The position numbers were made by a program, and so were the translations under genes. Shown piece after piece: positions 9,980 to 17,058 of a stretch of DNA of 50,860 nt. The notes under the pieces are model-generated. The model saw nothing but the letters and a program-made list of their open reading frames with translations. It ran no database searches and was not told the DNA's origin. Position 1 is the first letter of the stretch, and every line of letters starts with the position of its first letter. This DNA comes from Myxococcota bacterium (GTDB lineage: Bacteria > Myxococcota_A > UBA9160 > UBA4427). The stretch is from contig JANQEL010000189.1 of assembly GCA_028278345.1 (NCBI GenBank), positions 1 through 50,860 of the forward strand, written 5' to 3'.

Positions 9980-10309
9980 ATGTCAAGGATCAGATCGGGT
10001 GACCTCGTGCAGGTCATCAGCGGTGCCGATCGCGGCAAACAGGGTGTCGTGATCGCGGTCGACCGCGAAAAGTCTCGTGTGCGGGTCGAGGGCGTGAAGA
10101 TGCAGAAGCATCACATGAAGCCCGGCCGGCGTGGCGCCCAGCAGGGCGGCATCATCGAACAGGAAGGCTACATCTCGGCCTCGAACGTGATGGTGGTGAA
10201 CTCGGCCGACGGCAAACCGTCGCGCATTCGCATCGAAGAGCAGGACGGCAAGCGCGTTCGCGTGTTCGCCCGGGGCGGTCAGACGTTGCCCGAAGCCGCG
10301 GGCAGCTGA
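9980..10309 (+). CDS. rplX: 50S ribosomal protein L24
   Basis: The 109-residue product matches L24 along its whole length. It has the KOW motif near the N-terminus (GDLVQVISGADRGKQG), the central GVKMQKHHMKP and GGIIEQE segments, and SNVMVVN. L24 binds 23S rRNA near the tunnel exit and helps start 50S assembly. ATG 9980 follows an AGGG at 9971-9974. What is odd is the place: L24 normally sits in the S10/spc operon between L14 and L5, while here it is followed by L33 and a ferredoxin. Whether a second copy exists elsewhere cannot be told from this window. Confidence 0.95.
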   Translation: MSRIRSGDLVQVISGADRGKQGVVIAVDREKSRVRVEGVKMQKHHMKPGRRGAQQGGIIEQEGYISASNVMVVNSADGKPSRIRIEEQDGKRVRVFARGGQTLPEAAGS

Positions 10310-10408
10310 TCGCGGCAATTTTCGCTCGGCGCTCGCTCGAGGAACCGGAACCCCGGACGACTCAGCCAGCCCATTCCCTCGCCGAGCCCCTCATTCGAAA
10401 GGTTCAAC

Positions 10409-10576
10409 ATGGCCAAGAGCAAGCGCGAAAAGATCAAGCTCGAGTCGACGGCGGGTACGGGGCACTTCTACACGACCTCGAAGAACCGCACCAATACGCC
10501 GAACAAGCTCGAGTTCAAGAAGTACGACCCCGTCGTTCGCAAGCACGTCATCTACAAAGAGACTAAGCTGAAGTAG
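10409..10576 (+). CDS. rpmG: 50S ribosomal protein L33
   Basis: A 55-residue protein too short for many gene finders. It starts [13 protein letters not shown] and continues with [18 protein letters not shown] and [14 protein letters not shown], which closely follows E. coli L33. It has no Cys pairs, so it is the zinc-independent (C-minus) form. L33 binds the 50S subunit near the E site. The gene lies about 100 bases after rplX on the same strand and 72 bases before the ferredoxin gene, and the three may be co-transcribed. An AAAGG lies eight bases upstream of the ATG. Confidence 0.96.
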   Translation: MAKSKREKIKLESTAGTGHFYTTSKNRTNTPNKLEFKKYDPVVRKHVIYKETKLK

Positions 10577-10598
10577 AGTCGCGCGGGCGGCCAGAATC

Positions 10599-10632
10599 AA
10601 AGAGCCAAGCAAAGAGCCAAGGAAAGCCAAAG
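10599..10632 (+). repeat. A-rich short tandem repeat in the fdxA leader
   Basis: AAAGAGCCAAG occurs at 10599-10609 and again at 10611-10621, a 12-base period, followed by a partial third copy (GAAAGCCAAAG) at about 10622-10632. The stretch is strikingly A-rich for this GC-rich genome and lies just upstream of the fdxA ribosome-binding site. It may keep the leader unstructured; no regulatory role is shown. Confidence 0.6.
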
Positions 10633-10648
10633 GACAGGGAGAAGATCG

Positions 10649-10999
10649 ATGGCGTGGGTGATCACCAGCTTGTGCAGGGACAAGGTCGACATGGCGTGCG
10701 TCGAAGTCTGTCCGGTCGACTGCATCGTGCAGTACAAGGGTGACGACCCCAAGTATCCCAACCAGCTCTACATCGATCCAGAAGAGTGCATCAACTGCGG
10801 CGTCTGCGAACCGGAATGCCCGTGGGAAGCGATCTTCGAAGACGAGCAGGTGCCTGAAGTCTTCAGCGCCGACACCGAGCTCAACGCCAGCATCACCGAG
10901 GTGCGCGACCAGTTCGATGTTCCCGAGCGCGACGAGGTGGATCCGCCGACCCCGGAAGAGGTCGAGGAAAACCGCAAGAAGTGGGGCTATAGCGCCTAG
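10649..10999 (+). CDS. fdxA: 7Fe-type ferredoxin
   Basis: The 116-residue protein has an N-terminal di-cluster ferredoxin domain. Cys9, Cys17 and Cys21 (in [17 protein letters not shown]), then Cys47, Cys50, Cys53 and Cys57 (in [12 protein letters not shown]), follow the FdxA pattern. The residue two after Cys9 is Asp where a full 2[4Fe-4S] ferredoxin would have Cys, as expected for one [3Fe-4S] and one [4Fe-4S] cluster. The last 50 residues are acidic and match the usual FdxA tail, ending KKWGYSA. It is a soluble low-potential electron carrier; its partner is unknown. An AGGGAGAAG lies a few bases before ATG 10649. Confidence 0.92.
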   Translation: MAWVITSLCRDKVDMACVEVCPVDCIVQYKGDDPKYPNQLYIDPEECINCGVCEPECPWEAIFEDEQVPEVFSADTELNASITEVRDQFDVPERDEVDPPTPEEVEENRKKWGYSA

Positions 11000-11031
11000 C
11001 TAGCGCCCCCTTCGGTTCGTCCTGCGCGCGA

Positions 11032-11844
11032 TCAGCGGCCGGCTTCGTCGAAGGCGTTCGCGAGCACCTCGATCGGTGCCTCTCTGCCCGTCCACGTCTC
11101 GAATTGGGCGGCCGCCTGGTAGACGAGCATCCACTTGCCGCCCAGTGGCCGAGCCCCGCGGTTGGCGGCGTCCCGCAGCAGTCGCGTGACTTCGGGGTCG
11201 TAGACCGCGTCCATCACGACGCTCCCCGGGCGCAGCATCTCCGCGGGAACCGGCGAGACATCCTCGCGTAGTCCGACACTGGTCGTGTTGACAAGGATGT
11301 CGTGATCGAGATCTGCGAGGGCGGAGATCTCCGCGGCGCCACTGGCGCCGAGTTCCTTCGCGAGCCGTTCGGCTCGCTCGACGGTGCGATTCAGCACGTG
11401 GACTTCGGCCCCGCGCTCGAGCAGGCCGAAGACCACCGCCCGCGCAGCCCCGCCCGCCCCGAGTACCACGGCGCGCTTGCCCGCGATCTCCGTCTCGCGT
11501 TCGAGAGCGCGATTCGAACCCAGCCAGTCGGTGTTGCTCCCGACGAGCCGACCATCGCGCCGGGTCACTGTGTTGACTGCGCCGATGCGCCGGGCGTGCT
11601 CGTCGACATCGTCGACGAGGTCCATCACCGCCTCTTTGTGCGGAATCGAAACAGCGATCTGTTCGAGGCCCAGAGCGCGCACCCCCGCGATCGCGTCGGC
11701 CAGGTCTTCCGGCGGCACGTCGAAGGCCAGGTAGGAGGCGTCGATCTCCAACGCTGCAAAGGCGGCGTTGTGCATTGCGGGCGAGCGCGTATGGCCCGCC
11801 GGATGAAGCACGATTCCGCACAGTCGCGTGGCCGCAGTGGGCAA
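11032..11844 (-). CDS. aroE: Shikimate dehydrogenase (NADP+)
   Basis: The 270-residue enzyme reduces 3-dehydroshikimate to shikimate in the chorismate pathway. Seen are the shikimate-binding GHTRSPAMHN, the catalytic Lys in VSIPHKEA, GAVNT, the catalytic Asp in SNTDWLG, the NADP-binding GAGGAARAV, and C-terminal VYQAAAQF. The first Ser of the usual HSxSP is Thr, which keeps the hydroxyl. The start is a TTG at 11844: the preceding strand reads GGAGG exactly eight bases upstream, and the product then begins six residues before the first beta strand, the usual AroE length. The much longer open frame upstream (to 13926) is antisense to purE and the sensor gene. The gene is convergent with fdxA. 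Confidence 0.92.
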   Translation of the reverse strand: MPTAATRLCGIVLHPAGHTRSPAMHNAAFAALEIDASYLAFDVPPEDLADAIAGVRALGLEQIAVSIPHKEAVMDLVDDVDEHARRIGAVNTVTRRDGRLVGSNTDWLGSNRALERETEIAGKRAVVLGAGGAARAVVFGLLERGAEVHVLNRTVERAERLAKELGASGAAEISALADLDHDILVNTTSVGLREDVSPVPAEMLRPGSVVMDAVYDPEVTRLLRDAANRGARPLGGKWMLVYQAAAQFETWTGREAPIEVLANAFDEAGR

Positions 11845-11973
11845 GGGTTCGACCTCCAGCAGGCCCAGACAGTAACGACCTCCACCCGGGTGCGCCGGAA
11901 CCTGCTGCGCGGCGCGCCGGGTTGCGGTATCCACCCACGCTTTCCACGATCCATTCAAACGGGAGGAGGACCG

Positions 11974-12540
11974 ATGGCGGCGCGAAAGAAAGCGGCGGGT
12001 CGAAAGACTCGAAGCAAGAAGAACCCGGCTTCGAAGAAGGGCACGAAGAAGGCGGCGAACAAGAAGCCGCGCGTCGCGGTCCTGATGGGCAGCAAGAACG
12101 ATTGGGAGTCGATGCGCGCGGCCGTCGACGTGCTCGAGGGCATGGGGGTCGGTTGTGACGCCCGTGTGATCTCGGCGCATCGCACGCCGGATCGCCATCA
12201 CGCCTACGTCACCGGTGCCGAGGCGAAGGGCATCGAGTTGTTCATCTGCGGTGCCGGTTTCGCCGCACACCTCGCCGGCGTGACAGCGGCCATCACCCCG
12301 CTCCCGGTGCTCGGTGTTCCCCTCGACAGCTCGGCCCTCGACGGCCTCGATGCGCTCCTGGCTACCGTCCAGATGCCCGGCGGCATCCCCGTCGCGACCT
12401 TCGGGATCGGGAAGAGCGGCGCCAAGAACGCCGGTCTGTTCGCTGCGGCCATGTTGGCGGGCTCCGACCCGAAGGTCCGCAAGGCTCTCGATGCCTATCG
12501 CAAGAAGCAGACGGCGGGCGTGCCGGACAGGCCGTTCTAG
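11974..12540 (+). CDS. purE: PurE, N5-CAIR mutase-type, with a lysine-rich N-terminal tail
   Basis: The 188-residue product makes the purine precursor CAIR. The core (residues 33-188) shows the PurE landmarks: LMGSKNDW, SAHRTPD at 67-73, the GAG-x-AAHL loop at 93-100, PVLGVP and VQMPGGIPVAT. This fits the class I (mutase) enzyme, which works with PurK; purK is not in the window. The loop reads GAGFAAHLAG, with Phe and Ala where E. coli has Gly and Pro; hydrophobic residues also occur there in other PurE proteins. Residues 1-32 form an unusual tail with 14 Lys/Arg, resembling histone H1-like tails. ATG 11974 is fixed by GGGAGGAGGA at 11961-11970. The gene is divergent from aroE. Confidence 0.93.
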   Translation: MAARKKAAGRKTRSKKNPASKKGTKKAANKKPRVAVLMGSKNDWESMRAAVDVLEGMGVGCDARVISAHRTPDRHHAYVTGAEAKGIELFICGAGFAAHLAGVTAAITPLPVLGVPLDSSALDGLDALLATVQMPGGIPVATFGIGKSGAKNAGLFAAAMLAGSDPKVRKALDAYRKKQTAGVPDRPF

Positions 12541-12690
12541 TTCCACTTCCGAGTGTCGCCCCCGATTGGGCGAGCCGGAGCCGTTCTCGTCATTGATCGC
12601 TTTTCCCGCAGTCCGATGAACGAATGAACGGTGCGCGTGCGCGATCGCCCGGGCGGGCGATCGTCGCGGCCGCCGTGCGTCGGGGCACGG

Positions 12691-14070
12691 ATGACGGGTT
12701 CGATCGAGCGGACATCCCGCATGGGCATCGGCCTTGCGATCGCGATCTTCGTAGCGGTCGTGGGCTACGCCTACTGGAAGATGACCGTCCTCGAGCGCGA
12801 ACTCGTTCGTTCGAACGCCATCGAGCATGCCTCGCGCTTCTCCGAGGCGATCAGCGAATTTCGCACCCTCTATACCTCCGAGGTGGTGGCCAACGTCAGC
12901 ACGAGTGGCGTTCAGGTGACGCACGACTACCGCGAGCACCCGGGCTCGATTCCCCTTCCCGCGACCCTCAGCATGCTGCTCGGCAACCGGTTGGCATCCC
13001 TCGGCGGGGGAGATACCCGCCTCTACAGCGACCATCCCTTTCCCTGGCGAAGCGCGGAGCGCGGAGGGCTCTCGCAGCTCGATCGCGAAACGATCGAAAC
13101 GTTGCGTCGCGATCCGACACGACCGGTGGTTCGCTTCGATAGCCACGCGGATACACCCGAGATCCACTACGCGACCGCCGACCTGATGCGCGAGTCGTGC
13201 GTCAATTGCCACAACTCGCATCCCGACTCTCCCAAAACCGATTGGCAGGTCGGCGACGTGCGCGGCGTCGTGGAGGTGACGATTCCCCTTTCGAGTGTGA
13301 TCTCGCGCACCCGGCAGAGTTTCGCCTCGGTCTGGTGGCTGGTGGGCGGGGCGGCCCTCGTGCTCCTGGCGGTGCTCTCCTATCTCGGGGGGCTGATCGT
13401 CGATCGCTCGCGTGCGTTGGTGGCGCGCGAATCGGAACTGGACGACGAGGTCCAGCGGCGCACCGTTGCCGAAGTGGCCCTCGAACGCAGCGAAGTGCGC
13501 AAGAGTTTCATCCTCGACTCGGCCGACGAAGCGATCGTAGCCATGGATGCCCAGGGCACGATCACCGAGTTCAATTCGGCGGCCACGCGCATCTTCGGGC
13601 TGCTGCCCGAGCAGGCGACTGGAAACACCTTCTCTGCGCTCATCGCCGAGCCGGGGGAGGGAGAGTCGGCACCGGAACCCCTTTCGCGTTTCTCTTCGAG
13701 TGGAGACGCGCGCTCGCTTGCGGGGCGATTCGAGGCGCGGGCGCGGCACGCCGATGGCACCGACTTCCCCGTCCAGATCTCGATCAGTGAAGCCGAGCGC
13801 GACGGCGTGCTCTCCGTAATCGCGTGCCTGCACGACATCAGCGAGCAGATGAAGCGCGAAGAGAGGCTCCAGACCGCGTTGAACGAAGCCGAGGAGAGCC
13901 GGGAGGCTCTCGAAGCGTTCAACCACTTCTCGGTCGATCGCGAACTGCGCATGGTCGATTTGAAGCGGGAGATCAACTCGCTGCTCGAGGATGGCGGCGA
14001 GCCGCCCCGCTACGACGTCAGCGAAGACGCGGAAGCCGACGAAGAGAGGGGTGTTTCCGGTGGCTTCTGA
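12691..14070 (+). CDS. Membrane c-haem sensor protein (Tll0287/DUF3365-like) with PAS domain
   Basis: A 459-residue sensor without a kinase domain. TM segments lie at about 11-29 and 212-236 and enclose a periplasmic domain of the DUF3365/Tll0287 type, with one c-type haem site CVNCH at 170-174 just before the second TM. Inside are a short coiled coil, a PAS domain (about 270-385), and the segment FNHFSVDRELRMVDLKREIN (about 410-429). I recall a similar segment linking PAS domains to kinases in larger sensors. The protein stops there, and the next gene overlaps it by 11 bases and supplies PAS-PAS-kinase-receiver. Haem suggests sensing of redox state or a small gas. ATG 12691 precedes the first TM by ten residues; GTG 12631 or ATG 12721 are alternatives. 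Confidence 0.82.
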   Translation: MTGSIERTSRMGIGLAIAIFVAVVGYAYWKMTVLERELVRSNAIEHASRFSEAISEFRTLYTSEVVANVSTSGVQVTHDYREHPGSIPLPATLSMLLGNRLASLGGGDTRLYSDHPFPWRSAERGGLSQLDRETIETLRRDPTRPVVRFDSHADTPEIHYATADLMRESCVNCHNSHPDSPKTDWQVGDVRGVVEVTIPLSSVISRTRQSFASVWWLVGGAALVLLAVLSYLGGLIVDRSRALVARESELDDEVQRRTVAEVALERSEVRKSFILDSADEAIVAMDAQGTITEFNSAATRIFGLLPEQATGNTFSALIAEPGEGESAPEPLSRFSSSGDARSLAGRFEARARHADGTDFPVQISISEAERDGVLSVIACLHDISEQMKREERLQTALNEAEESREALEAFNHFSVDRELRMVDLKREINSLLEDGGEPPRYDVSEDAEADEERGVSGGF

Positions 14071-16231
14071 CGCACCGGATCTTCTCTGGATCCTCCTCCT
14101 GGCGGCGCTGATCTGGCTGATCGCGAGGGTCTACAACCGCGTCATCGCTTCGATGCAGCGAACCATCCGGCGCGCGGATTCGATCGTTCGAAACCTCGGC
14201 GAAGGAATCCTGACGATCGATCGCGAGGGCACGGTGGTGAGTTGCAACCCCGGTGCCGAGCGTCTCTTCGGTCGCACCGCTGGCGAAGTCGTCGGCCAAC
14301 CCATCTCTGCACTGCTGGATGCGGGCAACGAATCCGATCTCGAGACGGAGGAGATCTTCGCGCGCTGGACGGAGCGCGCGGGGCCGCGCTCGATGCGGGG
14401 ACGCATGGCCGATGGTCGGACCTTCGAGGCCGAGGTCAGTCTCGGCGATCGCGACGACGATGGGGTCGATACCGCGATCGTGCGCGACGTCTCGGAGCTA
14501 CTCCGCGCAGAAACCGCGCGCAGCGAGTATCTGCAGCGCATCGAGATGGATCGCGAGCGCCTCCAGATGTCAGAGGCCATCCTCGAAGAGAAGGTCAACG
14601 AACTGCGCCGCACGCGCATGGCCACCCTCAATCTACTGCGCGACCACGAGGTGGTTCGCGAGCAGGTGGAAGCGAGCGAGGCGCGTCAACGCGCCATTCT
14701 CGGCACGATGCACGACGGTCACGTCCTGATCGACGAGGAAGGGGTGATCCACGCCTTCAACGAAGCGGCCTCTAGCATCTTCGGATACTCCGAAGGAGAC
14801 GTGGTCGCGGGGCCGATCTCACAATTGTCCGCACAGGACGAACCGGGGCCGGGGGCCAATCCGTTCGAGCGGTACTTCAACCCGGCCTCGGGCGTCACCA
14901 TGAGTGCGATTCGCGAGGTGCGTGGGCGCCGCCGTGACGGTGAGCACTTCCCGATGGATCTCTCGATCAGTCGTTTCGAGGTCGGCGAAAAGACCTGGTT
15001 CAGCGGAATCGTGCGCGACATCAGCGAGCGCAAGGAGGCGGAAGGTCGGTTGCGCGATGCGCGGCGAGAGGCTGAAGCGGCGCTGGTCGCGAAGAGCGAG
15101 TTCCTCGCCACGATGAGTCACGAGATCCGTACCCCGATGAACGGTGTGATCGGCTTGACCGAGGTCCTGCTCGACAGCGACCTCGACGCCGAGCAGCGGG
15201 ATCACGCGATGATGCTGCGCACCTCGGGGCGGGCCCTGCTCGCGATCATCGACGACATCCTCGACTTCTCGAAACTCGAAGCGGGGCGCATCACGATCGT
15301 TCCCGTGGGTTTCGATCTCCACTCGACGATCGACAGCGTCGTGCGTCTCCTCGAGTTCTCCGCCGAGAACAAGGGCCTCCACCTGCGTGGTGAGATCGCG
15401 AGCGACGTTCCGGGTGAGCTGGTCGGCGACGAAGGGCGCATCCGGCAGGTCGTGTTGAACCTGGTCGGTAACGCGGTGAAGTTTACCTCCCAGGGCTCGG
15501 TCGAGTTGCGGGTGCGCTGCGTCGAATCCAGCGAGCGCGATGTTCGGGTTCGCTTCGAAGTGATCGACGAGGGGATCGGCATCGCCCCCGATCGCCTCGA
15601 TCACATCTTCGACATGTTCACCCAGGCCGATGCATCCACGACGCGAATGTATGGAGGCACCGGCCTCGGCCTGGCCGTGTGCCGGCAGTTGGTCGATCTG
15701 ATGGGTGGGGAGATTGGCGTCGAGAGTGTCGTGGGCGAGGGATCTCGCTTCTGGTTCGAGCTCTCGCTGCCGCGTGATCTCGATCGGGAGAGCCGCCCGC
15801 CGCAAGACGCTGTGACGGATCCGGTGTCGAGCGATACCGAAGCCGTCCAGATCGAGGCCCACGTCTTGATCGCCGAAGACAATCCCGTCAACCAGATGGT
15901 GGCGCAGCGAACCCTCGAAAAGCTCGGCTGTCGCGTGAGCGTGGCGGGCGACGGGCAGGAAGCCGTCGATATGGTCGAGGGCGAGACCTTCGATCTCGTC
16001 CTGATGGATTGCCAGATGCCGCGCCTCGACGGCTACGACGCAACGCGGGCGATTCGCGTGGCGGGCATTGCGATCCCGATCGTGGCGATGACGGCGAACG
16101 CCATGGCGGGGGATCGCGAGAAGTGCCTCGCCTCCGGCATGGACGAGTACCTCAGCAAACCGATGGATCGCGACGCGCTCGTGCGCATCCTGCAGCAGCA
16201 GCTCGCGCGGGCGCGCGGCGAGTCCGACTAG
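14060..16231 (+). CDS. PAS-PAS hybrid sensor histidine kinase with receiver domain
   Basis: A 723-residue BarA-like hybrid kinase. It has a single N-terminal TM (about 8-25), PAS domains at about 40-150 and 205-330, a HisKA domain with His354 in MSHEIRTPMNG, an HATPase_c domain (DEGIGIAP and GGTGLGLAV seen), and a C-terminal receiver from 602 with acidic EDN and phospho-acceptor Asp650 in LMDCQMP. A further phosphotransfer protein is expected but not present nearby. GTG 14060 is chosen: it lies inside the end of the haem sensor gene, follows GAGAGGGG (14044-14051), and starts just before the TM. The overlap implies translational coupling, so the two proteins probably act together. It ends in a CTAG shared with the convergent udg gene. 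Confidence 0.92.
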   Translation: MASDAPDLLWILLLAALIWLIARVYNRVIASMQRTIRRADSIVRNLGEGILTIDREGTVVSCNPGAERLFGRTAGEVVGQPISALLDAGNESDLETEEIFARWTERAGPRSMRGRMADGRTFEAEVSLGDRDDDGVDTAIVRDVSELLRAETARSEYLQRIEMDRERLQMSEAILEEKVNELRRTRMATLNLLRDHEVVREQVEASEARQRAILGTMHDGHVLIDEEGVIHAFNEAASSIFGYSEGDVVAGPISQLSAQDEPGPGANPFERYFNPASGVTMSAIREVRGRRRDGEHFPMDLSISRFEVGEKTWFSGIVRDISERKEAEGRLRDARREAEAALVAKSEFLATMSHEIRTPMNGVIGLTEVLLDSDLDAEQRDHAMMLRTSGRALLAIIDDILDFSKLEAGRITIVPVGFDLHSTIDSVVRLLEFSAENKGLHLRGEIASDVPGELVGDEGRIRQVVLNLVGNAVKFTSQGSVELRVRCVESSERDVRVRFEVIDEGIGIAPDRLDHIFDMFTQADASTTRMYGGTGLGLAVCRQLVDLMGGEIGVESVVGEGSRFWFELSLPRDLDRESRPPQDAVTDPVSSDTEAVQIEAHVLIAEDNPVNQMVAQRTLEKLGCRVSVAGDGQEAVDMVEGETFDLVLMDCQMPRLDGYDATRAIRVAGIAIPIVAMTANAMAGDREKCLASGMDEYLSKPMDRDALVRILQQQLARARGESD

Positions 16232-17058
16232 GCTCGCCCGCCGAGTTCGCGCATTCGTGCGACCGCGGCCTTGAGGTCCTCCCAGACCAGGCGTCGGTTC
16301 TCCGGCGTGTACTGGCGGAGGATGAAGGCCGGATGCAGGGTCGGCATCAGTGGGATTCCCTGATACTCGTGCCAGGTGCCTCGCACGCGGGTAATCGGCA
16401 CGTCGCGCCCGAGGAGCAGACTCGCCGCGGGTTTGCCCAGGGTGACGATCACCTTGGGTTTCACCGCCGCGATCTGGCCGTCGAGGAAGGGTCGACAGGC
16501 CGCCACCTCGTCTGGCTTCGGGTTGCGATTGCCGGGGGGGCGACACTTCACGATGTTGCAGATGTAGACATCGGGGCGCGGGATCTCGATCCCCTTCTCG
16601 ATCATCTGGGTCAGCAACTCGCCAGCGCGGCCCACGAAGGGGAGCCCCTGCTTGTCTTCCTGCTCGCCCGGGCCTTCGCCGACGAACATGAGATCGGCGT
16701 CGGGGTTGCCGCTACCGAAGACGATCGTCTGGCGCCGGGCGCAGAGTTCGCAGCGCGTGCAGTCGCCGAGGGTCTCGCGCACGGTGTCGAGGGTGGGGGA
16801 GGGTCCCCAATCGGGTCCATCGCGCAGCAGCGACAGATCCGCGCGGGCCGGGGCTTCGCGGTGCACCGGCGCCTTTGGCTCCGCGGGTTCGGGGGGCGAC
16901 GGCGCGGCGGGTTTCGCCATCGCGGGCTCGATCACGGGGATCTTCAGATCGTCGAGGCCCTCTTCGGCGAGTTCGACCAACCATTCGCGCGTTCCCGCGA
17001 CGATGTCGCGCAGCTCCGCGCGCGGGTCGGACTGCGAATCGCCTCCGGCCGAACTCAC
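16228..17058 (-). CDS. udg: Uracil-DNA glycosylase, family 4 (Fe-S)
   Basis: The 276-residue enzyme excises uracil from DNA. The family 4 motif GEGPGEQED at 128-136 runs on to PFVGRAG, and the second catalytic motif HPAFILR is near residue 240. Four Cys at 100, 103, 172 and 188 match the [4Fe-4S] ligands of thermophile-type UDGs. About 90 N-terminal residues, including a Pro/Ala/Glu-rich linker, precede the domain and look like the extension common in bacterial members. The GTG start at 17058 overlaps the stop of the upstream cytochrome gene as GTGA, with GGGGGTGG just before it, so translation is probably coupled. Why a cytochrome fusion and a repair enzyme share a transcript is unclear. Confidence 0.92.
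   Translation of the reverse strand: MSSAGGDSQSDPRAELRDIVAGTREWLVELAEEGLDDLKIPVIEPAMAKPAAPSPPEPAEPKAPVHREAPARADLSLLRDGPDWGPSPTLDTVRETLGDCTRCELCARRQTIVFGSGNPDADLMFVGEGPGEQEDKQGLPFVGRAGELLTQMIEKGIEIPRPDVYICNIVKCRPPGNRNPKPDEVAACRPFLDGQIAAVKPKVIVTLGKPAASLLLGRDVPITRVRGTWHEYQGIPLMPTLHPAFILRQYTPENRRLVWEDLKAAVARMRELGGRA

Noticed and set aside
11845..13926. Long minus-strand extension of aroE
   Set aside because: Antisense to purE and the haem sensor; aroE has a supported TTG start with GGAGG.
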